DNA of 64,000 bases, taken from Pseudomonas monteilii NBRC 103158 = DSM 14164. GTDB taxonomy: Bacteria > Pseudomonadota > Gammaproteobacteria > Pseudomonadales > Pseudomonadaceae. A program made the translations under genes and the position numbers. This document shows positions 25,192 to 33,815 of the stretch, in pieces; positions within the stretch are counted from its first letter, which is position 1; each line of letters opens with the position of its first letter. The notes under the pieces were generated by a model. That model ran no database searches, was not told where the DNA came from, and saw nothing but the letters and a program-made list of their open reading frames with translations. The stretch covers positions 124,001 through 188,000 of the forward strand of contig NZ_BBIS01000025.1 of assembly GCF_000730605.1 (NCBI RefSeq), given 5' to 3'.

Positions 25192-26718
25192 ATGCGCCTA
25201 GGCCTTGTGCTGGGTGACCAGCTGTCGTTCGACTTGGCGAGCCTGGCTGCCCTTGACCCCGCCCGCGATGCTGTTCTGATGGCGGAAGTGGAGGGTGAGG
25301 CCCGCTACGTGCCGCATCATCCGCTCAAGATCGTTCTCATCTTCAGCGCCATGCGGCACTTTGCCCAGGCCCTGCGTGAGCGGGGTTGGCAGGTGCATTA
25401 TGTCGAGCTGGATGCTGACGGCAACAGCGGCAGCATCGTTGGCGAGCTGCATCGCTGGCAACAAGCCTTGGGCGCCACGCACATTCACCTCACTGAGTGC
25501 GGGGAGTGGCGGCTGGAGCAGGCTTTGCGTGACGCCGCACTGCCGCTGGTGTGGCATCGCGACACACGTTTTCTGTGCTCCCGCGAGGCCTTCGCGCGCT
25601 GGGCTCACGAGCGTCGCCAGCTGCGAATGGAGCACTTCTACCGTGGCATGCGCAAACGAACCGGCCTGCTTTTGGAGCCCGACGGCAGTCCGGCAGGCGG
25701 GGCCTGGAATTTTGATGGTGATAACCGTAAGTCATTACCTCGCCAGTTGCGTGGGCCGTTCGCTGCGCATTTCGCGCAGGACGGGATCACGGCAGCGGTG
25801 GTCTCCCTGGTACGTCGGCGCTTCAGCGACCACTACGGGGACATCGACGGCTTCGACTACCCTGTGACCCATGCCGAGGCACAGCAGCTGTGGCAGCATT
25901 TTCTGGATTTTGGCCTGGCGGCTTTCGGCGACTACCAGGACGCGATGGCCGAAGGCGAGCCGTACCTGTTTCATGCGCGCATCAGTGCGGCGCTCAATAT
26001 CGGGCTTCTGGATGTCAGAGGTTTGTGTGAGGAGGTCGACAAGGCCTGGCGAGAGGGGCGGGTACCGCTTAATGCAGCTGAAGGCTTCATTCGCCAGTTG
26101 ATCGGCTGGCGCGAGTATGTGCGCGGTATCTACTGGCTGCGAATGCCGGAGTATGCCGGGCTCAACCACCTGGGCAACGACCGAGCGTTACCTGAGTTCT
26201 ATTGGACCGGGCGCACCCGCATGCGCTGCATGGAGCAAGCCATCGGGCAGACCCTGCGGTTGGGCTACGCGCACCATATCCAGCGGCTGATGGTGACCGG
26301 CAACTTCGCCTTGCTGGCCGGAATCGTGCCCACCGCGATTTGCGAGTGGTACCTGGCGGTCTATATGGATGCCTTCGACTGGGTCGAGCTGCCCAACACG
26401 CTTGGCATGGTGATGCACGCCGACGGCGGCTACCTGGGGTCCAAGCCATACTGCGCCAGTGGTCGTTACATCCAGCGCATGTCCGATCATTGCAAGGCTT
26501 GCAGTTACAAGGTCGACCATGTGATCGAGGACGATGGCTGCCCGTTCAATGCCCTGTACTGGCATTTTCTTATCCGCCATCGCCCCCTGCTGTCGACGAA
26601 CCCGCGTTTGGCTCTGGTCTATCGCAGCCTCGATGGCATGACGGCTAGCCGCCGCGACGCCGTGTGGCAGCGTGGCCAGGCACTGTTGGCGCAGCTTGAT
26701 GCGCAGCAGGCGTTATGA
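25192..26718 (+). CDS. FeS-containing bacterial photolyase/cryptochrome (PhrB/FeS-BCP type)
   Basis: A 508-residue photolyase-related flavoprotein. Four cysteines, Cys346 (RMRCMEQ), Cys434 and Cys437 (SDHCKACSY) and Cys450 (EDDGCPF), have the same spacing as the [4Fe-4S] ligands of Agrobacterium PhrB. The family repairs (6-4) photoproducts with FAD and a lumazine antenna. The N-terminal [14 protein letters not shown] is typical. It lies in the light-operator operon and overlaps the DUF2256 gene by four bases. Confidence 0.92.
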   Translation: MRLGLVLGDQLSFDLASLAALDPARDAVLMAEVEGEARYVPHHPLKIVLIFSAMRHFAQALRERGWQVHYVELDADGNSGSIVGELHRWQQALGATHIHLTECGEWRLEQALRDAALPLVWHRDTRFLCSREAFARWAHERRQLRMEHFYRGMRKRTGLLLEPDGSPAGGAWNFDGDNRKSLPRQLRGPFAAHFAQDGITAAVVSLVRRRFSDHYGDIDGFDYPVTHAEAQQLWQHFLDFGLAAFGDYQDAMAEGEPYLFHARISAALNIGLLDVRGLCEEVDKAWREGRVPLNAAEGFIRQLIGWREYVRGIYWLRMPEYAGLNHLGNDRALPEFYWTGRTRMRCMEQAIGQTLRLGYAHHIQRLMVTGNFALLAGIVPTAICEWYLAVYMDAFDWVELPNTLGMVMHADGGYLGSKPYCASGRYIQRMSDHCKACSYKVDHVIEDDGCPFNALYWHFLIRHRPLLSTNPRLALVYRSLDGMTASRRDAVWQRGQALLAQLDAQQAL

Positions 26719-26897
26719 AAAAGAGCCATTTGCCCAGCAAGGTCTGCGTGGTGTGTGGTCGGCCGTTCAACTGGCGTAAGCGCTGGGCCCGCTGTTGGGA
26801 GCAGGTGCGCTATTGCTCCGAGCGATGCCGCCGGTCAGCGCCGCGCCGCGAGGCGCGCGAGCAGTGGCAGGGCCAAGGCCCAAATCGGCATCAGTAG
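26715..26897 (+). CDS. DUF2256 small Cys-rich protein
   Basis: A 60-residue protein with CxxC ([15 protein letters not shown]) and a CSERC pair, the DUF2256 signature of a small zinc-ribbon-like protein. It is commonly encoded next to FeS photolyases; function unknown. Its last 63 bases overlap, tail to tail, the end of the DUF2878 gene on the other strand. The C-terminal tail after CSERCRR is poorly conserved in the family. Confidence 0.85.
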   Translation: MKKSHLPSKVCVVCGRPFNWRKRWARCWEQVRYCSERCRRSAPRREAREQWQGQGPNRHQ

Positions 26898-27323
26898 CAG
26901 GCCGGTTTGCAGCGCGCCAAGCGGCAGGGCGACATCCGCAAACCTTGCGCCGCCTACATAGGCTAAGGGGCCACCTAGTGCACCCAGCAGCGCACCGAGC
27001 TGCCAGTGCCTGCCAGCCCATGCAAGGCTGTGGCGCATGCCGCTGGCCAGCACCAGCCACAGCAGCGCCAGCCACAGGGGCAGCGGCCAGGCGTCGAAAC
27101 CGAACATGCCCAGTGCCCCCAGCGAACTGTCGAGCACACACCCAGCCAAGGTGACGCGCAGCAGCGCCTTGACCTCGGCGTTAACATCCGGACACAGGCG
27201 CAGGTGCACCACCACACCTACAATCACCAGCAGCAGTAGCCAGGGGCGTTCTGCGCCCAGCACGCAGAGCCACCAGCCAGCCTGCAACCAGACTGCATTG
27301 GCGACCAGCCAGCGCCCGGGCAT
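26835..27323 (-). CDS. DUF2878 membrane protein
   Basis: A 162-residue, highly hydrophobic protein with about five transmembrane segments starting [25 protein letters not shown]2878 proteins accompany the CFA-synthase/DUF1365 lipid-modifying cluster; function unknown. The ATG overlaps the CFA-like stop by one base (TGATG). It is the last gene of the minus-strand light operon. Confidence 0.82.
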   Translation of the reverse strand: MPGRWLVANAVWLQAGWWLCVLGAERPWLLLLVIVGVVVHLRLCPDVNAEVKALLRVTLAGCVLDSSLGALGMFGFDAWPLPLWLALLWLVLASGMRHSLAWAGRHWQLGALLGALGGPLAYVGGARFADVALPLGALQTGLLLMPIWALALPLLARLAARR

Positions 27324-28585
27324 CAGGCACCGTAAGGTAATGGGGCGCGCCGTGCCAGTGGCGCTGCCCACAGCAGGTGCGCAACGCCGATGGTGCGCTC
27401 CTCGAAACCGCCCTGGCAGTAACACAGGTAGAACTCCCACAGGCGTTGGAACATGTCGTCGTAGCCCAGGTCCGTCAGTGCTGTGCGCGCCTGGCGCAGG
27501 TTTTCACGCCAGTGCTGCAGCGTGCGGGCATAGTCCCGGCCGAAGTCTTCCATGTGCACGAGGTTGAGTGCGGTATGCCGGCTGGCGGTGTCGAGCAATA
27601 CGCTCAGCGAAGGCAGGGCGCCACCAGGGAAAATGTAGCGCTGGATGAAGTCGACCGAGCTCCGCGCCTGGGCGTAGCGCTGGTCGCGGATGGTGATCGC
27701 CTGCAGCAGCATCAGGCCGTCGGGCTTAAGTAGCGAGGCACACTGGCGGAAATACACGGGCAGGTAACGATGGCCGACTGCTTCGATCATTTCGATCGAA
27801 ACCAGTTTGTCGAAGGTGCCTTGAAGGTCGCGGTAGTCTTCGCGAAGTACCTGGACGCGCTGCTCCAGCCCGAGGGCCTGAACGCGCGCCAGGGTATGGC
27901 TGTACTGCGCCTCGGAGATCGTCGTGGTGGTGACCCTGCAGCCGTATCGGGTGGCTGCGTGGATCGCCAGGCTGCCCCAGCCGCTGCCAATTTCCAGCAG
28001 GTGATCGTCAGGGTGCAGTTCAAGCTTCTGGCAGATGCGCTCCAGCTTGTACAACTGGGCTTGCTCCAGTGTTTGCCCGGGATGTTCGAATTGGGCCGCC
28101 GAATACATCATGGTGGGGTCCAGCAGCCGCTCGAACAGAGCATTCCCCAGGTCGTAATGCGCCAGAATATTGCGCCGTGCACCGCGTTTGTTATTGCGGT
28201 TGAACCGGTGCAGAAGCCGCAGGGCAGGGCGGCCGAAACGGGCCAGCCCCCCCTCCAGCGCGTCGAGCACCTCAAGGTTGGCGACGAACAGGCGGGTCAC
28301 CAGCGCGAGGTCGGGGCTTCGCCAATAGCCGTGGATGTAGGCCTCGCCAGCACCGATCGAGCCATTGCCGACGATCAGGCTCCAGGAGGCGTCATCGAGG
28401 ATCTCCACCTCCGCCTGCAGCGGGCTGTCGACATCACCGAAACTCCACTGCTGCCCGTGGCTGAGCAGACGCAGATGGCCGTGGCGCAGCTTGCGCAGTT
28501 GGGCGAGCACTGCGCCTCGTGCCAGCCCGCCAAGCAAGGGGGCAAGGCCTGCGAACTTGCTAACGCTCAGTGTGGGATTCGACAT
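27323..28585 (-). CDS. Cyclopropane-fatty-acyl-phospholipid synthase-like methyltransferase
   Basis: A 420-residue SAM-dependent enzyme with the SAM motif LLEIGSGWGSLAIHAA, an AHYDLGNALFERLLDPTMMYS segment and FPGGALPSL. It methylates or cyclopropanates unsaturated acyl chains in membrane phospholipids. In Rhodobacter sphaeroides the analogous CFA-like/FAD-protein pair makes furan fatty acids from cis-vaccenate, so that chemistry is a good alternative to plain cyclopropanation. Start 28585 (or 28588) follows GAGGA. It overlaps the DUF1365 gene by 26 bases. Confidence 0.9.
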   Translation of the reverse strand: MSNPTLSVSKFAGLAPLLGGLARGAVLAQLRKLRHGHLRLLSHGQQWSFGDVDSPLQAEVEILDDASWSLIVGNGSIGAGEAYIHGYWRSPDLALVTRLFVANLEVLDALEGGLARFGRPALRLLHRFNRNNKRGARRNILAHYDLGNALFERLLDPTMMYSAAQFEHPGQTLEQAQLYKLERICQKLELHPDDHLLEIGSGWGSLAIHAATRYGCRVTTTTISEAQYSHTLARVQALGLEQRVQVLREDYRDLQGTFDKLVSIEMIEAVGHRYLPVYFRQCASLLKPDGLMLLQAITIRDQRYAQARSSVDFIQRYIFPGGALPSLSVLLDTASRHTALNLVHMEDFGRDYARTLQHWRENLRQARTALTDLGYDDMFQRLWEFYLCYCQGGFEERTIGVAHLLWAAPLARRAPLPYGA

Positions 28586-29369
28586 CATCAGGGTCCTCGC
28601 AAGGTTGGCCCAGCGCCAGGTCATTCTGGCTGGTGGTGTGGTCATGCACGGGGGTGAGTTTGAGTAACAGGCGTAGCGCTTGCCAGTAGATGGCCGAGAC
28701 AGTGCGCAGGCTCATCCATGGGAAGGTCATGACATACCCGCGCAGCGCGGTTGCATCCAGTGGCTGACGGTGCAGGGCGAGGTCGGCCTCGAACACCTTG
28801 TGGCCGTCCTGCCAGTTCTGCATGTGGATGCGTACATGGTCTGCGCTCAGGAAAAAGCGCAGGTGATAGTCCATGTCCAGTGGCATGAACGGCGAAACAT
28901 GGAAGGCCTTGGCCACGGTGAACGGCTTGGCAAGGTTTTCCTGCACCGGTAGTACGTAATGAAAACGCTCGCGCCACGGGGTGTTGCGCACCTCCATCAG
29001 GATTGCCGTCAGGTAGTCGTCGCGGTCGTGGCAGAAATAGAAGCTCACCGGGTTGAACGACAGCCCCCAGCAACGCAGTTGCGTCAGCAGCCGAACCGGG
29101 CCATTGGGCATGTGACCAGTGGCCTGACACACCAGCAAGCGTGCGGCCTGCGCCAGGGTTACGCCGTGGCGGGTCTGAGCTGGCAGGTAGTCGGTCTCGC
29201 GCCAGCACAGCGGCGCCATACGCCAGCGCCCAAGCCAGCGTGACAGGCCCATCAACCAGGCTTGTTCGTCCAAGTCCAGGTAGAACATGCCGATCCGGTA
29301 GCGGAAAGCATGCAGGTGCGGTTTCAGCCTGCGGTGGCTGATCCAGCCCAGGCAAAGGCTGCTGTTCAC
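28560..29369 (-). CDS. DUF1365 protein
   Basis: A 269-residue protein with DUF1365 motifs (HAFRYRIGMFYLDLDE, LSFNPVSFYFCHD, EVRNTPWRERFHYVLP, FHVSPFMPLDMDYHL). It is encoded between the FAD protein and the CFA-like enzyme, as in many proteobacteria, and probably takes part in the same lipid modification. The start is GTG at 29369, overlapping the stop of the FAD gene (GTGA) and preceded by CGGAGAG. Confidence 0.88.
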   Translation of the reverse strand: MNSSLCLGWISHRRLKPHLHAFRYRIGMFYLDLDEQAWLMGLSRWLGRWRMAPLCWRETDYLPAQTRHGVTLAQAARLLVCQATGHMPNGPVRLLTQLRCWGLSFNPVSFYFCHDRDDYLTAILMEVRNTPWRERFHYVLPVQENLAKPFTVAKAFHVSPFMPLDMDYHLRFFLSADHVRIHMQNWQDGHKVFEADLALHRQPLDATALRGYVMTFPWMSLRTVSAIYWQALRLLLKLTPVHDHTTSQNDLALGQPCEDPDDVESHTER

Positions 29370-30613
29370 AATTGCTCTCCGAAATGTGCAGCCACCTTCA
29401 GGGCGCTGACCACCCCGTCCTCGTGAAAGCCGTTGCCCCAGTAGGCGCCACAGAAGTAGCTGTGAAGCTGGCCCTGCAGTTGTGCCTGGCACGCCTGTGC
29501 GGCGGACGCGGCGATGCTGTACTGCGGATGGGCATACTGAAAGCGCGCGATCACCTGCGCCGGGTCTATCAGTGCGGTCTGGTTGAGGCTCACGCAGAAG
29601 GTTGTCGGCGCCTGGATTCCTTGCAGGATGTTCATGTTGTAGGTCAGCGCGGCGGGAGCCTGCTCGGGGCCGCCCAGGCGGTAGTTCCAGCTGGCCCAGG
29701 CGCTCTTGCGGCGTGGCAGCAGGCGGGTATCGGTGTGCAGCACCACATCGTTGCTGGCGTAGCCGATGGCGCCGAGTACAGCGCGCTCCTGCATGGTTGG
29801 GGTTTCCAATAGCGCCAGAGCCTGGTCGCTGTGGCAGGCGAACACCACATTGTCGAAGCGTTCGGGGCCGGCCGCGCTCACCAGATTCACGCCCCCGTCA
29901 TCGCGGCTGACCCGGGATACCTTGCATTTGAGGCGTATGCGTTCAGCAAACGGTCTGCACAGCGGCGCGATATAGCTGCGTGAACCGCCTTGAACCACCC
30001 GCCACTGTGGACGCTGGTTGACCGACAGCAAGCCGTGGTTGCGACAGAAACGGACGAAGAACTCAAGGGGGAAATGGAGCATATCGGCGCGGGACATCGA
30101 CCAGATCGCAGACCCCATCGGCACGATGTAGTGGTCGATGAAGCGCTGCCCGTAGCGCTGTGTCTGAAGGTAGGCGCCCAGGGTGGTGTCTTGATCGATT
30201 CGCCGATTGTCCAGGTCGGCCAGCGCCTGGCGGTTGAAGCGCAGAATATCACGGATCATGCCCCAGAAACCTGGCGACACCAGGTTACGGCGTTGGGCAA
30301 ACAGTGTGTTCAGATCGTGACCGTTGTATTCCAAGCCAATGACCGGATCATGCACGGAAAAACTCATTTCAGTCGGCTGCGAGGTGACCTTGAGCTGGTC
30401 GAGCAAGCGTATGAAGTTGGGGTAGGTCCAGTCGTTGAAAACGATGAAGCCGGTATCTATTGCATAGCGCTGGCCCTGCCAGACCACATCGAGGGTGTGC
30501 GTGTGCCCTCCGATCCATTGCTCGGCTTCGAAAACCGTTACTTCATGCTTGCGTGACAGCAGATGGGCGCAGGTCAGCCCCGCGATGCCACTGCCGATGA
30601 TTGCGATACGCAT
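29366..30613 (-). CDS. FAD-dependent amine-oxidase-like/desaturase-like protein
   Basis: A 415-residue flavoprotein with the N-terminal dinucleotide motif IIGSGIAGLTCAHLLS, GGHTHT, and a C-terminal FCGAYWGNGFHEDGVVSAL FAD segment. It belongs to the group linked to CFA-like enzymes; the R. sphaeroides counterpart acts as the dehydrogenase in furan fatty acid synthesis. Substrate here is inferred to be a membrane acyl chain. It sits 6 bp after the SDR gene. Confidence 0.87.
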   Translation of the reverse strand: MRIAIIGSGIAGLTCAHLLSRKHEVTVFEAEQWIGGHTHTLDVVWQGQRYAIDTGFIVFNDWTYPNFIRLLDQLKVTSQPTEMSFSVHDPVIGLEYNGHDLNTLFAQRRNLVSPGFWGMIRDILRFNRQALADLDNRRIDQDTTLGAYLQTQRYGQRFIDHYIVPMGSAIWSMSRADMLHFPLEFFVRFCRNHGLLSVNQRPQWRVVQGGSRSYIAPLCRPFAERIRLKCKVSRVSRDDGGVNLVSAAGPERFDNVVFACHSDQALALLETPTMQERAVLGAIGYASNDVVLHTDTRLLPRRKSAWASWNYRLGGPEQAPAALTYNMNILQGIQAPTTFCVSLNQTALIDPAQVIARFQYAHPQYSIAASAAQACQAQLQGQLHSYFCGAYWGNGFHEDGVVSALKVAAHFGEQL

Positions 30614-30619
30614 GGATCA

Positions 30620-31372
30620 TCATTCCTGTTCATGACGGGCGAGTCGTTGGCCAAGTGCCAAACGCAGGCGCGCGGGTAGCACCCCTAACAGGCGCAACAC
30701 CAAGGTGAAAAGGCCGGGAAAGTTGATTTCCAGGGGGCGCCGGGGCAGGCGGGTGGCGATATAACGCGCTGCGCGCTGCGCAGTCCACAGCTGCGGCATG
30801 GGGAAATCGTTGCGACGGGTCAGTGGCGTGTCGACGAAGCCAGGGCTGACAAGGGTGACCGCGATACCCTCGCGAGCAAGGTCTATTCGCTGTGACTCCA
30901 CCAGATAGCGCACCGCGGCTTTGGACGCGCCGTAGGCGCCGGCGCGGGGCAGGGCCAGCCAGGTCACAGAGCTGCCCATCACCACCAGGTGAGGGCGGTG
31001 GCCGGCGCGAAGCAAGGGCAGTGCGGCCGCCATGCAGTAGCTGACACCCAGCAGGTTTGTGCGCATTACACGCTCGACCAACGCTGGATCGAAATGCCCC
31101 GGCTCCAGGTATTCGCAGGTGCCGGCATTGAGAATGGCCATGTCCAGTCCTCCCCAGGCGTTCTCGATCTGAGCGGCGATCCCGGCGACCTGCTCCGGCT
31201 TGTCAAGATCGCCAATGGCCAGTATTACCTGCCCGGGAAACTTTTGGGCCAGAGGAGCAAGTCGATCGGCATGGCGCCCGCCCAAGGCAACCTGGTGGCC
31301 TTGCTCCAGGAGGATGTGTGCGAGTGCGGCACCGATACCGCTGCTTGCGCCGGTCAACCAGCAGCGGCTCAT
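30620..31372 (-). CDS. Short-chain dehydrogenase of the light operon
   Basis: A 250-residue SDR with TGASSGIGAALAHILL, the NAG motif, catalytic Ser in VVMGSSVTWLALP and AYGASK (Tyr-x-x-x-Lys). It ends in a hydrophobic/basic tail that may bind the membrane. It is found with FAD/DUF1365/CFA genes in many species; the reaction is unknown. It overlaps the SnoaL-like gene by four bases. Confidence 0.88.
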   Translation of the reverse strand: MSRCWLTGASSGIGAALAHILLEQGHQVALGGRHADRLAPLAQKFPGQVILAIGDLDKPEQVAGIAAQIENAWGGLDMAILNAGTCEYLEPGHFDPALVERVMRTNLLGVSYCMAAALPLLRAGHRPHLVVMGSSVTWLALPRAGAYGASKAAVRYLVESQRIDLAREGIAVTLVSPGFVDTPLTRRNDFPMPQLWTAQRAARYIATRLPRRPLEINFPGLFTLVLRLLGVLPARLRLALGQRLARHEQE

Positions 31373-31569
31373 GCCAGCCTGCCTTTGAGCCAGCGGATTG
31401 CACCGCCCATGAGGGGGAGGTGTTCATAAAGCAGGGCATGCAGCCCTTGTATGTGATGAAGAGGGTCGCGAAAGGTGACATCTTCGCAGTACAGTTTTTC
31501 CAGCGTGTCGAGGTTAGCCCCGTCGAGGCTGGTGAAGCGCTCGACGAATTGCTGTAGGTACGTTGACAT
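31369..31569 (-). CDS. SnoaL/NTF2-like protein with an internal deletion
   Basis: Only 66 residues, against roughly 140 for the NTF2-like proteins that normally open this operon. The N-terminal part (FTSLDGANLDTLEKLYCEDV then TFRDPLHHIQGL) and the C-terminal part (LLYEHLPLMGGAIRWLKGRL) both look like the full-length family, but the central region is missing and the reading frame is kept. The remaining piece could not form the usual cone-shaped fold, so the protein is probably non-functional, while translation into the downstream SDR (four-base overlap) is preserved. Comparison is from memory. Confidence 0.65.
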   Translation of the reverse strand: MSTYLQQFVERFTSLDGANLDTLEKLYCEDVTFRDPLHHIQGLHALLYEHLPLMGGAIRWLKGRLA

Positions 31570-31588
31570 ACTGGCCTCCAGGCAATCC

Positions 31589-31613
31589 TGTACAAAATCT
31601 GTTGATTGTACAG
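31589..31613 (-). promoter_or_regulatory. LitR-type light operator B (lipid-modification operon)
   Basis: On the minus strand the sequence reads CTGTACAA-N10-TTGTACA, ending 19 bp before the start of the SnoaL-like gene. It shares all fifteen fixed bases with operators A (23757) and C (37897). Confidence 0.7.
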
Positions 31614-31637
31614 ATATAGCTGAAAACCAAGCATTAA

Positions 31638-31665
31638 TCTATACAAGAAGACGACTTTGTATAGA
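31638..31665. promoter_or_regulatory. Variant light operator D between the LOV and SnoaL-like genes
   Basis: TCTATACAA-N10-TTGTATAGA is a perfect palindrome with the same ten-base spacer as operators A-C but with TATACA half-sites. It starts 6 bp after the LOV gene and could add a second binding position for the same regulator, or act in autoregulation. Confidence 0.5.
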
Positions 31666-31671
31666 TTTTTG

Positions 31672-32118
31672 TCATTGCTCAATCTGTCCCAGTTGCCAGC
31701 GCAATTCAGCCACTTCAGCCTCAAGCTCGCGTACTTTCTCCTCGGCGCATATCTGCGCTGTGACGTCGCGCTGAATACCAATGTAGTACGTCAGCTGGTC
31801 CGCATCGTTGTACACCGGCGTGATGGACAACTCATTCCAGAACAGGCTCCCGTCCTTGCGGTAGTTACGCAGCACCTGGCGGCAGGGGCGGCCTTCGCGG
31901 ATCGCATCGCGTATGGTTGCCAGGCCCTCCTGGTCATGAGCCTCGCCCTGAAGAAAACGGCAGTCCTGATAGAGGATATCGTCGGCGCAATAGCCGGTCA
32001 GGCGCTCGAAGGCGGGGTTGACGTAGATAAGGATACTGTCATTACCTTCCTGCTCGGCGACGACGATACCATCGTTCGAATGCTCGACCATCAGTTGCAG
32101 GAGTTTTGCGTTGATCAT
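31672..32118 (-). CDS. Short LOV-domain blue-light photoreceptor
   Basis: A 148-residue protein consisting of one LOV domain (residues about 15-118) and a C-terminal helix. The photoactive cysteine is Cys53 in QDCRFLQG, followed by NYRKDGSLFWNELSITPV and the conserved Gln in YYIGIQRDV. It closely resembles the short LOV proteins PpSB1/PpSB2 of P. putida, which form an FMN-cysteine adduct in blue light. Start ATG 32118 (MINAKLLQ) follows TAGGTGG. It is divergent from the LitR gene, its presumed partner. Confidence 0.93.
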   Translation of the reverse strand: MINAKLLQLMVEHSNDGIVVAEQEGNDSILIYVNPAFERLTGYCADDILYQDCRFLQGEAHDQEGLATIRDAIREGRPCRQVLRNYRKDGSLFWNELSITPVYNDADQLTYYIGIQRDVTAQICAEEKVRELEAEVAELRWQLGQIEQ

Positions 32119-32271
32119 AGGGCCCACCTACAGCGGTTCGTATGCGATATGCGCAGCGTAGCTTCTGTGCAGAAGGTTTCGGCGCCGTTTGTTGCATGAT
32201 GAACCAAGGAGGCTCGCCGCAGAAGGTGCATATGGGTTTAGAATGGTTTACCACTCGGATATTCCCTCGTT

Positions 32272-33159
32272 ATGACTGACGCCACCCCACCCAATTTGCT
32301 ACCTATGCGCGATGTCGTCAGCATGACCGGCATCAACCCGGTGACCCTGCGTGCCTGGGAGCGGCGCCATGGTTTGCTACGTCCGCAGCGCACCGAGGGC
32401 GGCCATCGCCTGTACACGGTGGGGGATGTCCAGCGCATACGCGACATCTTGCGCTGGACGGCAAACGGCCTGTCCGTCAGCAAGGTCGGCGATCTGCTCG
32501 CGGCGCAGTCTGAGGCGTCTGCGCAGCAGCATTCGGCCTTTGACGATTGGCGCGCGGCCGTGGTGCGCGCAACCAAGGCATTCGATGGGCCGGCACTGGA
32601 GGGGATCCATGGTCAGTTGTTCACTCTCTTGCCGAAGGCCACCGTGCTGCGTGAAGTGCTGATGCCGGTTTGGCATGACCTGGCTTCAGGCAAAGCGCCA
32701 GGCCAGCGTAGCCAGTGGGTGTTTCTCGACACGTTCCTGCGCGCCCGCTTGCTGTTGCGTCTGCAGGTGAACCAGGTCGATGCGCCGCAGGTTTTGCTAG
32801 CCGGTAGCGAGGGGCAAGCCGAACTCAGTGTGTTGTGCGCCGGGCTACTCTTGAGCAGCGAGCTACAGCGTATCGACGTGCTCGGTTGCGGGCAGCCACT
32901 TGAAGAGCTCCCCATCGTGTGTGCGGCCATGCAGCCTGCGGCACTGGTGATAAAAGTCAAGGCGCCGGTGAGCCCAACCTTGGCTAAGCGCTTGCGGTCG
33001 TTGCAGATGGAAATTGCGTGCCCGCTGGCCTTGATAGGCGAGGGGCTGGCCGATTCGCAACCCACCTTGAACGGAATTCCGCTATGCCTGCTGGACGAGG
33101 GAGGAGCTGACGCCGCGCGCATGCTGAATGCCTTGCACAGCGGTGCTCTTGACGTTTGA
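32272..33159 (+). CDS. Class II LitR (PplR-type) MerR-family light-responsive repressor
   Basis: A 295-residue regulator with an N-terminal MerR winged helix (residues about 10-75, NPVTLRAWERRHGLLRPQRT) and a C-terminal region shaped like a CarH/LitR cobalamin-binding domain. The histidine of the usual B12-ligand motif (D/E-x-H-x-x-G) is absent; the equivalent stretch reads GSEGQAELSVLCAG. This marks class II LitR, reported in P. putida to depend on a neighbouring short LOV protein instead of B12. It probably represses the operators at 23757, 31589 and 37897 in the dark. Confidence 0.88.
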   Translation: MTDATPPNLLPMRDVVSMTGINPVTLRAWERRHGLLRPQRTEGGHRLYTVGDVQRIRDILRWTANGLSVSKVGDLLAAQSEASAQQHSAFDDWRAAVVRATKAFDGPALEGIHGQLFTLLPKATVLREVLMPVWHDLASGKAPGQRSQWVFLDTFLRARLLLRLQVNQVDAPQVLLAGSEGQAELSVLCAGLLLSSELQRIDVLGCGQPLEELPIVCAAMQPAALVIKVKAPVSPTLAKRLRSLQMEIACPLALIGEGLADSQPTLNGIPLCLLDEGGADAARMLNALHSGALDV

Positions 33160-33815
33160 CCGAAGGGCTTGCCCCTTTACCGTCATGTCTGAACCTCGCC
33201 ACTGTCGCCAATCCGACGACCGGGCACCAGATCTTCCTCGGCCAACGCTTCCGCCGTCTCGATCACATAGTCCCATTGCAGGTGGGTGAGGGCGCGGCCG
33301 TCCACTTCTTGGGTGTTGCGCTGCTTATAGACGCCTTGACCAGAGCAGCAAACGCTCGACCTGCGTGCGGTAGGAGTTGAATGTGGCTTCATTACCGGCG
33401 TAGGGGGCTTGCAATATCCGGGGCTGGGAGTTATCGGATATTGAGGGAAGTGCAAAGGTTACTTTCTTGACAAACCACAACTATAACTACACTAAATGAA
33501 TATTTAGCGTAGTTATTCTTTTATTGCATATTGTAATGGCAGGGTAGCTCATTTGCTTGGCTAGGAATAGTCCAATTTCTATGTGCCACCTCTCTCTAGA
33601 GCAACACTGACTTCCGTTATGACGACCTGGCTGAGCACGTTCTGCATGTGTTTTCTATTGAGTGAAGCCGATGACCTTTCGGCCCAGCTCTGCGAGGAGC
33701 GTTGAGCTTTCGTTAGCGTGGCGTCGCCATCACCTGATCGCTCCTTTACCTGAGGCATAATGATGCTGGCTTCTGGCTATCCCCGGAAGCTCAACGACCA
33801 TTCATGGAGAGAGTT
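33160..33815. other. Long gap with an operator-like palindrome and gene debris
   Basis: About 650 bp without a convincing gene. A minus-strand frame at 33183-33455 ends in VDGRALTHLQWDYVIETAEA, which looks like the C-terminal relic of a larger gene. At 33483-33516 an inverted repeat (ATAACTACACTAAAT / ATTTAGCGTAGTTAT, four-base spacer, one mismatch) follows a TTGACA box at 33469-33474. Base composition turns AT-rich here. Confidence 0.5.
33483..33516. repeat. Palindrome related to the 12564 repeat
   Basis: The arms are 15 bases long with one mismatch. The left arm and flank repeat, in 20 of 21 positions, the sequence at 12564-12584. Being symmetrical and promoter-adjacent it looks like a regulator-binding site, but the regulator is unknown. 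Confidence 0.45.

Noticed and set aside
33183..33455. A 90-codon minus-strand frame after the LitR gene
   Set aside because: The N-terminal half is low-complexity and has no ribosome site; at most its C-terminus is a relic, so no gene was called.
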